DNA of 64,000 nucleotides. Source: Strigamia acuminata. Its lineage: Eukaryota > Arthropoda > Chilopoda > Geophilomorpha > Linotaeniidae. Positions 37,598-49,880 of this stretch are shown here, in pieces (position 1 is the first letter of the stretch; the number at the start of each line of letters is the position of its first letter). The stretch lies in the NCBI GenBank assembly GCA_949358305.1, contig OX442316.1, positions 17,794,001 to 17,858,000 of the forward strand, in the 5' to 3' direction. The translations under genes and the position numbers were made by a program. A model generated the notes under the pieces. That model worked only from the letters and a program-made list of their open reading frames with translations, was not told the DNA's origin and did not search any database.

Positions 37598-40500
37598 TCC
37601 ACAACTAATGATTAATGTATATTTAATTAAAATGTGTGTACACTTTTTGAGACACCCTGTGTTTTCCGTATATATCTTTGATTGGGTTTTTTGTGTGGGA
37701 AAATGGGATCGCTTCTCTCCAACGTAATTATGTTGTCAATGTTTACAAGGTGGCACACATGGCGCTCGAATTTGGTAGGACGATTATGGCTTTTAAAGTC
37801 TTTTTCCCTCCTGCTATGTTTTTGTAAGCTGCAATTTTCTCTGATAAGAGGACGAATCGTTTTAACTTGTCAACTTAATGGTCTAAGCATAGTAATTTAT
37901 TTCTAGGCTTAACATCTGACGCTGTTGACATGACAATGATTGGTTGGTAAAAATAAAACGGAGCAATTATGGCCACTTTTTTGTAATTTGGATGGCTCAA
38001 TCGTGGAATATCGGCGTTGTTTGATTAATTTATTGATGTAATCAGTGGCGGTAATCAATTGGAGTGTTTTAATCCTTTGGTTAATTAGTCGAGGAGATAC
38101 GTGCGGCAAATGGCGCTCGATCATGTCATGGTGTTCAATGATGTTCAATTTGCGGGGATTTATTTTGTTTTTTTATTCGGGGGTTTTTGCACTTTAATTT
38201 TGGACGTGTTGGATGGCGCAGGTCCTATAGAAAGATGGTTTTAGCTCGTGACTTTCACGTTGTGAGTGCGGTGCTGATAGCGAGGCTGTTTGCTTTATTC
38301 AGCGCGCACAATCCTTTTTCCTAGTCTGAAAACGTTTTAAAAAATACATTCCAATCACAAAGTTTGTCGTGAAAGAGAAAGGTTTTTTCTTTTTTTTTTT
38401 TTTATCTTAACTGAATAAAAGAATATATGTAAGATTTTATTCTTTTATATTTATGAGACATACCGGTCGGTTTTTGCCTTTTTTAATATTTCTGTGCTTT
38501 GTTCTATCAAAGGAGAAACGTTTAGGAATTTACGGTTTCTTTGAAATTCCGAATGAAAAATAAAAAAATCAAAATATTTATTTGAAATTTTCGACAAAAA
38601 TGTCTTTAAAATATGTAATCAGTGTTTGGTATTATTAAAGAGGGTTGTAAAAAAGGCTAATTGCACCCACAAATGCGTTTCTGAAGAGACAAACTTGTGG
38701 ACTCATTAAAGAGATGATATTGAATAATTTGGCACAAACTCGCACTTAAATTGGCTCTGAAATTGCATATGCAACTTATGAGTTTAAAGCGTTATGTATA
38801 CTCTGAATGTGTCGTTTTAATCCGGGTTGATAATCCCAATACTGACTCTTGTCCTCACCCGACTCGATCGTCATTTGCAAATTGCTTCGCAGCAGTTTGG
38901 CTCGCGCTGATAAACTGAAATGTTGCGACACTTTGAACAGTGTAAACAAAGTTGCCAATGCAACAAACACCCCGAGTAAAAACTCATGCACAGCGTGCGC
39001 CGTGATAGAACGGGCATTTTACGAGCAGACAACTGTTTTCGGGCTGAAATTTCCCTCGCACTCCACACTACCCCAATCTCGCAGTTTGGCAGTCTCTTTT
39101 AGAAGGGTTACATGTTTCTCTCGGCTTTTATTGCAGTATACACTCGATGCGACACCCAATCCCCTAGCGATGGTAATAGGAATCTCGGGCGGGATAGAAT
39201 CATTTATGCATGTTGTCGCAAAGTTTTTTGTGAGAAAATAAAAGTGGCTTTGGAGAGAAAAGAGGGAATAAAATTGAAATGAAGAAAGTCAACATTGATC
39301 GCGAGGAACAGCCTGTGCTAAAGTAGACGAGCCATGCTGGAAAGCCCACCTTGGACCTTCTTATCTGCACTACGCGTAGTGAAAATGTCCTCTTTTTGCA
39401 TATCTTAGTCGACGAATTTCTGGCATGGGATCAGTTTTTTTTTTTTTTTACTTTTATTCTTTAGATTTTTGTTATTTTGGTGAGAAATATTGTAAGTAGA
39501 CGTGTTAGAATGACGAAACTGTCACATTTTGCGAAGTACACGACTGTTGACCTTTTCCCATAGAGCTGCAAACGTGATGACTTCCTCTGCGCGACAGATG
39601 GCGGAATTGCAATTGTGAGCAAATCCAATCAGTGCGTGTTGCTACTTATGGCTTCCTTCATCATTTAGTTCCTCGCCCGTGGACATCAAATATGTGATAA
39701 TATCCAGTCGTAAACTTAGTGAATACCAAACTCTAACGACCAACATTGACTCCATTTTTTTTGTATATTTTTTTAGGATTTAAAAAAAAATTCTCATTTT
39801 TATTCCGAGATCACGACCACTAAAACTGGTTACAATTACACACACGAGCCTCAAAAACAAATGGAAAAGAGAATTAAATGCACTTGCAACTGCTGCTGTG
39901 CAGGATGCTTGGCAGATTCCCTTTTTTCGTGTTAAATGGAGCAACTAAAACAACTCCATATTATCTATTTATGAAAATTCTTATTCGGACGGTTTTATTG
40001 CCGCTCCTTTTTCTAAAGTAATTATGTGGAAGCTGCACATCGACTTGATCGTCTAAAGCAGTTATGTATATTTATATAACTAATATATATATTTAAATAT
40101 TTAAAAGTGAGGAAAATGTGTCGATGACTATAAAATATAATTTCCAACGCACAAAATTAAAATCCGGCCAATAAAAAGGGCAATAATTGGGTTTTTTAAT
40201 GCTTTTTCCGCGGCATTTCGAGCTAATAAGGTTTTAATAAGATTTTTTTATCGAGTTTTGAACGGACGGGCTGGGGCAGTGGAATTTGGTGTTTTTATCT
40301 CGGACTTTCTTTATCTGCGCGAGTCTAGAAGATATATTTGTTTGGTTAACCAAAACAACCGCAGAAATGTGTTCATTGGTGTTGGTGATTGCAATCTGAC
40401 CACCTGCAGAAATATCGGTGCTAAGGGTCAAGATGTGGGAAGGAAAAGAAAGAGAGAGAAAAGGAAAACAGGAAAAAAAGTTGCTACTTACAATTCGACT

Positions 40501-43500
40501 CGTGCCCTTAGACGCATTGATGTTGTATAAGGCGTCGTGCAGGCAATCAGATTACCGGTGAATGGATGGTCATTTCTTGTCTCCAACAGAAATGTATCAA
40601 ACTTTTCATCACCATCTTCGGAAAGTGAGGGTTTGGCCAAATTTAATTACAATTCTTATCATTTGGCTCTACTCGTTTCAATTCACTGCCTATTAAAAGG
40701 TTGCCAATTGATTTTATATATTTTTGTTTATTTTTTTTTTACCAGGTATTAAATAATTAATGGATTATATTTTTTTTTTTGCGGTAATTTTATTATTTTG
40801 TCATTAAAATTAAAGGAGGGTACGGTAATTGAATAATAAATCACGTTTTCAATTGGTTTTTGTGATTTTATTTTATTTTTTAAAAAAAAAAAATATTATT
40901 CGATTATTTCACCACTAAGCACGTTTACCTGATGCGTTCGAAGCGTGTTTATTAAATTCCAAACGTTGATTTAGATTTTTATCAAATTTGTAAGATTATC
41001 CGATCAAATCGACGCAGCACAAGGGCATCGTCATCATCCATTTTGAATGAGACGGGTTTTTTTTTATTTCTTGGAAAGTTTAGCGTGAATTTTTAATTAA
41101 AAATATGCCGAAAACTGATTGACGACAAATGGTTATTGTCGTTTATTTTTCGGGGACAGAAGCCTTAGATTGCATTGTTTTCCTGACAGGTGCACGATTT
41201 AAAGTGAATTGCCCTCAAACCTCCGACAACAAACCACAAAAGCGACGAAATCAATTTTCTCTAACAAACGTACAAGTCTTAATGATTTAATTTAATGTCA
41301 GTGGTATGTCATCCGGTTTGATTGACCCATCTAAAAAAAAATTTAATTGACGTCCCTTTTGACTTTTCGTTAATTATTTATTTGCGTTGAACTTTTATTT
41401 GAAATTCATCGGAGGAAATGCGGTTGGCTTACCTGCCAAGCATAGGGGCAGCGCGGGTAGCCTTTTCTCTTTCCTTTTTTTATCCGGAGCAAAAATATTT
41501 TTATTTGCTAGGAAAACAAGTAAAGTTTGCGGAAAATTGAGTGTAAGAATGGGTCCAATCGTCTTAGAGCAAAAGGCCATCATCATCAGCATCCAGCGTC
41601 CTTCGTCGACCGCACCGAGATGGTAGTTTGTCACCCCGTGGCAACGGCCTCATAAATTGCACTGTCCTTCACTCCCACAAGCCACTAATCGGGTTAGTTA
41701 CACAACTTGTTCCTAGTCAAGTCCGAAGAAATGACACCAAATCCGCAGTGTTCCAATTGCACACTTCTTATTTGCCTCGGCTTCAATTAGTTGAGGATTT
41801 TCCATTTTTTTTTTTATTCTTTTTTTCGAGTATTTATTTTTCAAATTGAGTTATGATTTGCGGAGATTAAAAGGGTCTTCACTTAATTTTTTTTTACCGT
41901 CTCGATCTTAAGCTTAGGATGTGCTTTGATGCCTTGAAGGAACACAAGAGAGAATGTTGCTGATTACTTTTTAATTGCACTTTTTATTGCACTTTGCATT
42001 CTCTCGTAAAATTCATTTCTGCCTATAGGGCCAAAGTTTTCCTTCACGTGCCAGAACTTGGGCGGTTTGTTTTAATGGAAAAAAAATATATGTTGCATTA
42101 AAGAGAAGTTAGGGGGAGTTTCCTAAAAAAAATTTTTGTTTATAATTTTATTAATTAAAGGGAGGTGAGAAAAACCAATTAAAGTGTGTTTTCTTTTTTT
42201 TTAGTCGATTCTTGTAATTGTTTATAATGGTGGTGAATTTTGATGGGTTTTAATCGAATTTGAGTTACAATTTTGTTTGTTTCCGTCGGGTTAATTGAAT
42301 TAAACGGAATTAAATAAATAAAATGATTTTTTTTTGGTTTTATTGATTTGGATTTTTCTATTCGTTTAGCGGGCGCATATTTCGTTTATTCTGTGCAAAT
42401 ATCATTTGTGCATCCAATTATTGGAGTTTTGGGGCAGCCAAGTCGAGTTTTATGCGGAATCTGGGATAATTATCACGAGTGGGGGGGAAATGTTGTCGTT
42501 TTGCAATGTGCGTGTCGGCTTGTTTACTTAATGTGGGAAAACATTTTTATTTATTTATTTATTTATTTCTTTTGTTTTTGTTATTTTGTTTTTCGATTTC
42601 ACCTTTAATTTTTAAATTTCGTGCCAATTGGAAAGTGTTTTATGTTATTTCGTCTTCCTGACGCATCACTCGGTGCGTTTTTTGCCTATAAATTGGGGCC
42701 GACTTTGACTTGTTTGCAATACATCTCTTGAAAATAAAATTTATTTCTAACTCGCCATTTTTCAGTCGGACGGTGTGGGACTTATAAAGTCGACTTGTGA
42801 AATCGATGGAGTCTTCCTCTCTACATCGAGTTTACACGTCCATTTTCTCTCTTTTTTATTTTTTTTGTTCTTTTTTTTTCCTATTACTATCATTTTTCTT
42901 TTCTCAAACTTGTACATCACTTGACAACTTACTCATCAAATTCACTGCACAGCTATCGTGTAAAGTTTGTGAATTTTAATGGACGCGCAAATGGAATGTT
43001 CTTTCAAGCAAAAAGGAAAAATATTTTGGATATTGCGTTTTATTTTTTTGTTTAGTTAGATTTTTTTGTGGATGCACGTTGAAAATTAAATTGATCTCAA
43101 AACGGGATTAACATTTTAATATAAATGTTTAACAAAGTGTAAACAGAGACGATGATTGAATATTTTATGAGATATTTTTAATATTTGATATTTAAACAAT
43201 TCTATTCGTTTTTTGACATGTGTCATGTTTCGGAAAATGGAGAAATTTCTATCTGATTAATTCCAATTATGATTTTTTTTTACTATTTGTATTTCATTTC
43301 GTCGTGAATTTCGCGGCAAATCGATGAGATTTTTCTCTTTTCTCTCCTACTTTTCTTTCATCACATCTCGCGATGACGCGATCCGTTGTGATTGCTTTTG
43401 TGTGTCGAGTGTGTTGGGTCAACTGTGCAGCTCTAAGTAACTAAGTCATCAAATAATTTTTTTTTTTTCATCTTTTATTTTTTTTGTAAATAAATAAAAA

Positions 43501-43893
43501 TGAACATTAATAATAAACTCTCTATATATATATATTGTTCTGAGTTATTAATTAATGAAACCGCTTCCTGTTCACACAAATGATGACCAACGCGTTGCCA
43601 ACACTAAATCAAGGCACAGGTAACCCGTGTGACAGGGCAATAAAGTCCAGACAACATTTTTTATCCTTTCGGTATTAATTGCCGGGATATTGGCCATATG
43701 CGACGCCAGATTCAGACACATTAGAGAAAATTCGGAGAATGTTTTATCGCTTAACCGATGTCTTTGTGGCAATTATTGGAAAATTGAAGTCTTAATTATG
43801 TGTTTCTGGAAAACGGAATAAGTAATAAAATCATAGTAAATTGATTGATTTGTTTTTATTGTGTTCTTCGGAAGAAAATATACAGCGATGTAG

Positions 43894-43918
43894 TGCTGGG
43901 AAGCTTAAGGGGCGGCAC
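43894..43918 (+). repeat. Short dispersed repeat, copy A
   Basis: TGCTGGGAAGCTTAAGGGGC, then GGCAC. Similar to copies at 34841 and 52731. Confidence 0.4.
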
Positions 43919-44385
43919 AAACAAACCCCTTGTCGAATTTTTGATAATGAGCGCTCATTAGAGTGAAGCTGCTTATGTAAATGCGACGTATCTTCGCGTG
44001 TGTCTGTTGGCGTGTCTGTGTAAGAAGATAGCTCGTGTAAAATGCAAGCATTTTGGACCCTGACTCAGACGTAATTAATTCGTGCAGCCGTGTCGGGTCA
44101 ACACAACTAATCGGCAGAATGTGACATTCTCTCGCCCTCGTTTACAATAAGGTAGTCGCGTACAATTTGGTTTGTCAGTCGTAAACACAATCCCAATTTG
44201 CACAGTCTCATCATTAGCTCTTGGGTCTAATCTAACTGCGGTGTCAGCAGTGTGCGCTGCCAGTTTTTAGCTGTAAAAGTAGTAAAACGGCTCAAAATGG
44301 CCGAGAGAATGGAGTTTGAAAAACGGCGATGAAATGTGGAGAAATAATTGAATTTTTTGTGATAATAAAAGGAGTTTTCTCGAGC

Positions 44386-44455
44386 GCGGAGATTTGCTTC
44401 CGTGTAGGCCGCTCGAGTCGCGCCCGAGTCGGCCGGGCAGAAGCCCGATCTCCGT
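44386..44455 (-). repeat. 70-bp GC-rich hairpin element, copy 3 (inverted)
   Basis: Read on the minus strand it begins ACGGAGATCGGGCTTCTG and contains GGCCGACTCGGGCGCGACTC, nearly identical to the core of copy 1. It is exactly 70 bp long, like the other two copies. Confidence 0.75.
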
Positions 44456-47138
44456 AGAAATGATGCGATCGTAATTTTTCTGGAATTTCGTGATTTTTTT
44501 CTGCAGAGTTTTCAGTTTTATTCTTGGAATCGTAATGTCTTTCTAAGTATCGTCACTTGTTTTAAAACCCTGAGCGTTTTGGGGCTATTGGAGGAACCGA
44601 GGAAGTACATCACACTTTAATTGATTTACTGCACCCTTGTACAAACTGCTGACCGACTTGAAAGAAGCAATTTTGTTACAGATGAGCTGCACAAGTGTAG
44701 TTCCAATATCCGCAAGATGTTATTATTGGGTTTCAAAGACGAATTATTATTATTATTTTTTTTTTTTTACTTTTTCTCGATTTAATCTGCTCGAACATGT
44801 AATATTAATCCTTTTAATTTCTCTTTGTATTGTGGAATCTGTATGGGAAAAATGCACTAACAAGATATCCTTCTTCCATTGAGAAATGCAGCGAGCACTC
44901 CATCATTGGACTGTGTGCATTGTAGCAACTTTAACAAATGGCGATAACCTCGCGAGCACAAGCAGGCCCTAGTTTTCTCCTTTTATTATTACGAAAGGTT
45001 ATCAAACTATTGTCCAGTGCACAATGGAGGTAGAAGATTGGGACCACGGTTGGTGTATGAAAGTTATATTAAATTGAAATATTTTTTTCCAGAAGTGTGA
45101 AATATTAAGTTTAAAAAATCCATAGGTTTTGGAGGGGAAATGTGCGATTTTGGATCGAATTGTCGGAATTTTGAAGAATAAATAAGTGGAAATGCCGCGA
45201 TTTGCTGGCGACGGTTTGTCAACTTTGAAAGTCTGGCTGTTGGTAGAGGCTTAATTTTCTGCGTGACTTATTTTAGCGATCATTTCATAGCACATTACAG
45301 TTGCGTGTTGGTTTAGTAAAAGGGCTTCAACTTGTATCACCCGTTTTCTTCTCCCAGGGCGTCAATAAAAGTTAAAGCTGAATAAATTAGATGGAATAAA
45401 AATTGCTTGTTATTATTTTTTAAATTTAATTAGTGTGTGTGGAGGCTGGGAGTCAGTGGGAAATTACTAATTTCGTATGATGGAGTGAGGGAGAGAGTTA
45501 ATTTAGGAAAGCCATTAATTTACTCGCTTTATAGCGAACGCTATTTATCAAAAACGTGTAATCAGAAAATAATTTTTTAAAAGTGCTTTTTAAGGTTTTA
45601 GTCAGGCTTGAGAGTGGGCCAGAAAAATGTATACAGACTTTAGTAGAGGATATCTATGGAATTATTACGGTAACAATGTGTTGTACGGTATTTTTCTCAA
45701 AAGATGTCGTTGTTAAAAATGGCGGAAGCACGGAACGTAAGACCATTTTGATGTGGTATTTCAAATTTGAGATACAATATATATTTTGTAAAATATTGAT
45801 TTGCATAATTAATGCGTTCTACAATTTATTGCCTATTGCGTAATTTAAATATTTATTCGTGCATTTTATAATGCATTTCATAATACAATTGAAAATATAT
45901 ATTTTAACAATGCATTTGCAATTCTCTAAAAATAGTACTTTAAAATATATTTGGAAATATATTGTCAAGTGCATTTCACAATGTAATTGCAATTATTAAG
46001 TTAAGTATTTGGCCGCTAATGGCAACCTCTGGTAATTGTAAAGGCCAAAGGTAACTTGTATTCATCTCTTGTTGTCTGAATAAATTAAGTATTAAAATAT
46101 TTATACAAGTGCTTTTTTGTTACTGAAGTGTGTTATACATTATTCTGGCTCACTCTGTATATAAACAATGCATAAATGCAAATTTGGGTTTTTAAAAAAA
46201 AAAAAAATTTAACAACTTTTTCAAAGTTTTAACTGATTATTATTGAAATTTGTGAGTGACGTTAAGAGATGAATAAATAATTGAACAGCCCCTGGTGGTA
46301 TATATCACCGAAATGGTGAAAAGGGAAGAGAAGAGTGACAGCTACGAGTCTCCACCTCTTTTTGTCAGAAGTTTGGAAATCAAACTGAGGTGAGTTCAGC
46401 ACACTTAACTTATTATTCATATCCGAAAAATAACAAGTTGGCATGTGCGTTTTTGCATGAAAGGAAGAAAGAAAAAAATAACGAAAGATCTCAAATAGAA
46501 AAAAAAAAATCATGAAAGATTGGGATGAAGTTTTGCACAGAGAAAGATGACTAACACACGTGCATATTTGAGAAATGATGTTGTAAACTTGCCACTCGCA
46601 CGGGCGAGAAACGCTGCAACCAAACATTTGTCTCGGAATGTCTTCTTTCTTTTTTGTTGTATCTTTTCATCATCTTGCCTCGTCTTCGGGAGAAAAAGTG
46701 CAGTGGAAACCGATGGAAAGTGAAGTGCAAGATCGCAGAAAACCAATGAGGCTTTCGCAACCAAAACAGCACGGCAAACGAAGGATTAAGTGGGTGTCGT
46801 TGCTGGCTATGATGTCTTGCACCTCTTTAATTCGCTTACTAACATTGAGAAAGGCAAGAAAATCGTTAGCGGTAATGCCGAGCGAATGACACTCGTATAT
46901 CACCGAGCAAGCCACCACGCAAATGAAGAGAACTCGGGGGGAAAACGCAAAGTGCACTCTTTTTTTTTCCTCCTTTTTCCTTCTCCTTTTTCTTCTTTTT
47001 TTATTTTTTTTTTGCCGCCACAACTCATCACCAAACTTGGTGACGGAGACAAGTGAATATATGGCTCAAACGCGTTTAAGATAAACAACAACAAACACGA
47101 CTTTTTTTTCTTTTTTTTTTGCTGAATCGATTTCGGTT

Positions 47139-47139
<1 letters not shown>

Positions 47140-47181
<42 letters not shown>
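47140..47181 (+). repeat. (GTT)n microsatellite
   Basis: About fourteen GTT units without interruption. Confidence 0.95.
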
Positions 47182-47184
<3 letters not shown>

Positions 47185-49594
47185 ATAATTTATGAGAGAG
47201 AAAAAAATATTTTTTGTTGAGGAATTTTTTATTTTGTTTGGTTTAATCATTTATTTATTGTGGATGGAAAAATGCACGTTTAAAGTGTTGAATTTATGCA
47301 TAAAACATGGCGAAAGCGAATTTAATTTCTGTCGATTTTCTAACAGGTTTTTTTGTTTTCTACATTTTGTGGGAATCCAATACAATCCAATCACACAGTT
47401 GTGTGTGTGTGTGTGAGGCACTATAATTTAGATGTATTACTATTATTATTCGCCCGAAGGTGATATTTTATGAATATTTTATTAACCCAATTCTATCATC
47501 TAATTCCACGGAGTAAACTCTAGCCCACTAGTTAATAAGATAGTATCGCTGTGTGGAGGGTTTATTCATGGGATTTGTTCGCGTAATGTCACATTCAATT
47601 GTGGATGGTCATAAAAAGTGTTTTTTTCGCTCTCTTCTCTTTGAAAAGGAGTAATAATTTGCGAGTTGATGAATTCCTTGTGAAATTAGCCATGAAGTTA
47701 ATTCTAATAAATTATATTTCTCGAAAGGGTAATTTTCAGACAAGTATTTTATTATTATTATTTTTTTTCTTTGTGAATTCGTGTGGGATTTTTACATCAC
47801 GTGCGCAGTGCGCAGGATATAATTAGCCGCGGAAAATGGATGCCCAGTTTCGTGGTACACCCATGTATATGCATATATATAAGTTGAATTTTAAATGCAA
47901 GCGCCTAGAAGGGTTTCATTTAACCAGAGTTAATCCTAGGAAATGATAAAGCGCAAGACGACTCGAGGATCTTCATCATACATATGTAATCTGCTCGGCA
48001 TAATAATTTCATTACATCCAAACCACCGCGTTATTTATTTAAACGTCGAAGGATATTTGTATTTCATCGTAAAAATATTTTTCTTGGTTTTGTCGAGATT
48101 TTTTTTTTTTTTTTATTGTTTTTTACTTTATTTTTCTTGGTTTTGTTGACTTTTTTTACTTTTTAAATTTTTTTTGTTGATTTTTGGACTTTTTTTGGAC
48201 TTTTTTGACTTTTTGATTGAATTAAGAGAAAAAATACGAGTCGTCGACACCGAAACAAGCATCTTGTTTTTGGACAAACCCATTGAAGCCATCCGTTGAC
48301 CAGAATGGGACCGTGACAAACTCAACCATTCCACCTTCGATCCGAGCGGATATAAAAAAGCGTGCGCGTTGGCCTCTTGCTCCTCCTTTTTTCCCATCGA
48401 TTCACTGATAGTCATTGCCATCACATACACCCTTCGACATGGGGAATAAAAATATACACGCGGAAATTATCTCATTGATTTCGCTCAATATTTGCGCCGT
48501 TTTTTCCGGTGGGCAAACAAGAAACAGATTTTTTTTCTTTTGCTTTCATTTTGTATTGAAATTTATTTTTCGTATTTGAAGTGTTTTTTTTTTTTTATTT
48601 TATTTTATTTTTCTTATTCTTTATACTTTTAAAGTTTATGAATATTTATTTGACACGCGAGGTTATCTTTGCAGATATAAAACGTGAATAGAATATTTAA
48701 TGAAATTGGTTTTAATCCTCGCTAAGCGCGCCCTGGAGACGAGAAATATTTTCATAATTTGTCCATCATTGTGTTTTCGAGTGAGGAGGGGAATGGAACT
48801 TCTTTTGGGGACTTAAATGTAATTTAAAATGGGCTCGGGTGACTGAAATGATATGCAATGAATTCAATTTAAAAAAATTTAAAACAGAAAGTTAAATTGA
48901 AGAAGAGTAGTTTTCGATAATGTTTACTCGTTTTTAAAATCGCTTTTATTCAGCTTCGTGTAACGCTATACGAGATTTTTAAGTTAATTAAGTTTGTATT
49001 AAAGTTTATGCAAGTTGCAAATTAACATTTATTAAATGTGGCACTCAGAAAAAAGGCTCGAGAAATTAATTTAATCCGGTGATTAATTAATTTTGCATTT
49101 AAATCACAGTTTCTACTCTTTTTAATGGCACTTTTTTAATTTTTTTTTTATTTAATATAAAGTAGAAATAGTTTCTACATTACATCTCTAAAAGTTGTAG
49201 GAAATTGAATTATTGTGTCGAATTTTTTTTTTTTTTTTAAAAAGTGTGGAAAAAAGTTTCATTTTAACGACTGAGTCAAAATCCATATTTTGCCCATTTG
49301 ATGGAAGAGGGGGGTAAAGTTGGATGAATGTGAAATAATAGGGCGGGCGTGTCAAGGGATGAAGAAAAAATAGGGTAAGATAATTTTGGGCTCAGTTCCT
49401 TCAACAAATATTATAGATTTACTCGGAACAATTTACGTGCAAACGACGCCTTTATTTCCCCAATCGCCAAAGCACCCCCTTGAACTTCCCTGCAAAACAC
49501 GCTCTCAAAAATCCAGCGCATATTTAATTCATTAAAAATAATATTATTTTTGTTTAAAAAAATTTAATAAAAAAAATTTTTTTTTTCTTCTTAC

Positions 49595-49843
49595 CGTGTT
49601 TGACAAGTGTACACACGAGTGTGAATAGGAGCACGTGAACGCGGGGACGTGGGCGATGAATGGTGGACAAAGATATCCGAGGCCGTGTGCATTTCATTGC
49701 GGGGCGTATCCTATGGCCCAGTTGAAACGTGGACTGTGATCATGAGAAGCGATGGAAACCGAGGAAGTGTTTGTTATGCGCGTTCAGCTGCGCCTTCTCG
49801 CTGTGTCTGCGTCTGCGTCTGCGTTGCCGCTCTGCCGCTGACT
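49595..49843 (-). CDS. Dscam: Dscam-family gene, exon 1: 5'UTR, uORF and signal peptide (coding part 49697-49595)
   Basis: First exon of the minus-strand Dscam-like gene. The ATG at 49697-49695 (context CCGCAATGA) opens 34 codons plus one base and ends at a strong donor, CACG|GTAAGAAG, in phase 1. That phase matches the Ig1 exon acceptor 40 kb downstream. The peptide begins MKCTRPRISL, has a basic stretch (RPRPR) and a hydrophobic core VHVLLFTLVCTLV at about residues 20-32. This is a signal peptide with a long basic n-region, which suits a secreted or type I membrane receptor. Joined to the next exon it runs into the Ig1 start at the spacing seen in other Dscams. An in-frame TGA lies upstream, so this is the first usable in-frame ATG. 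A 10-codon uORF (MITVHVSTGP, then stop) precedes it. A second ATG at 49692 is in another frame and would give the wrong splice phase. The 5' boundary is inferred from an initiator motif. The assignment rests on phase and fit, not on homology of the signal peptide itself. Confidence 0.72.
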
Positions 49844-49880
49844 GAACCTCGCACCCCCAGCCACAAGGCTCTTTATTGAT
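49838..49880 (-). promoter_or_regulatory. Core promoter of the Dscam-like gene (initiator plus TATA-like box)
   Basis: On the minus strand an arthropod-type initiator TCAGT (A at 49843) lies about 32 bp downstream of a TATA-like CAATAAAG at 49877-49871. The region 49600-49940 is much more GC- and CpG-rich than its surroundings. The presumed 5'UTR begins with CAGTCAGCGGCAGAGCGG and a (GCAGAC)n stretch. The motif spacing suits a focused promoter. The placement is inferred from motifs and from the signal-peptide exon just downstream. Confidence 0.45.

Larger units (their letters stand above)
9462..49594 (-). other. Very large first intron of the Dscam-like gene
   Basis: About 40.1 kb between the signal-peptide exon and the Ig1 exon. 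It holds the transposon fragments listed separately between 11 and 37.6 kb, a 5S-like sequence at 25.08 kb, a 22-bp array at 30.4 kb and many poly-T tracts. GC-richer patches at 9.85-10.15, 21.2-21.45, 26.5-26.8 and 32.8-33.2 kb could be regulatory but contain no recognisable protein. The stretch 37.6-49.6 kb shows mainly simple repeats plus one 70-bp hairpin element. Confidence 0.6.

Noticed and set aside
38776-38991. Minus-strand hydrophobic frame with a phase-1 donor, considered as an alternative Dscam signal exon
   Set aside because: The frame starts at GTG, not ATG, and the donor is weak. The 49.6 kb exon has a true ATG and a consensus donor.
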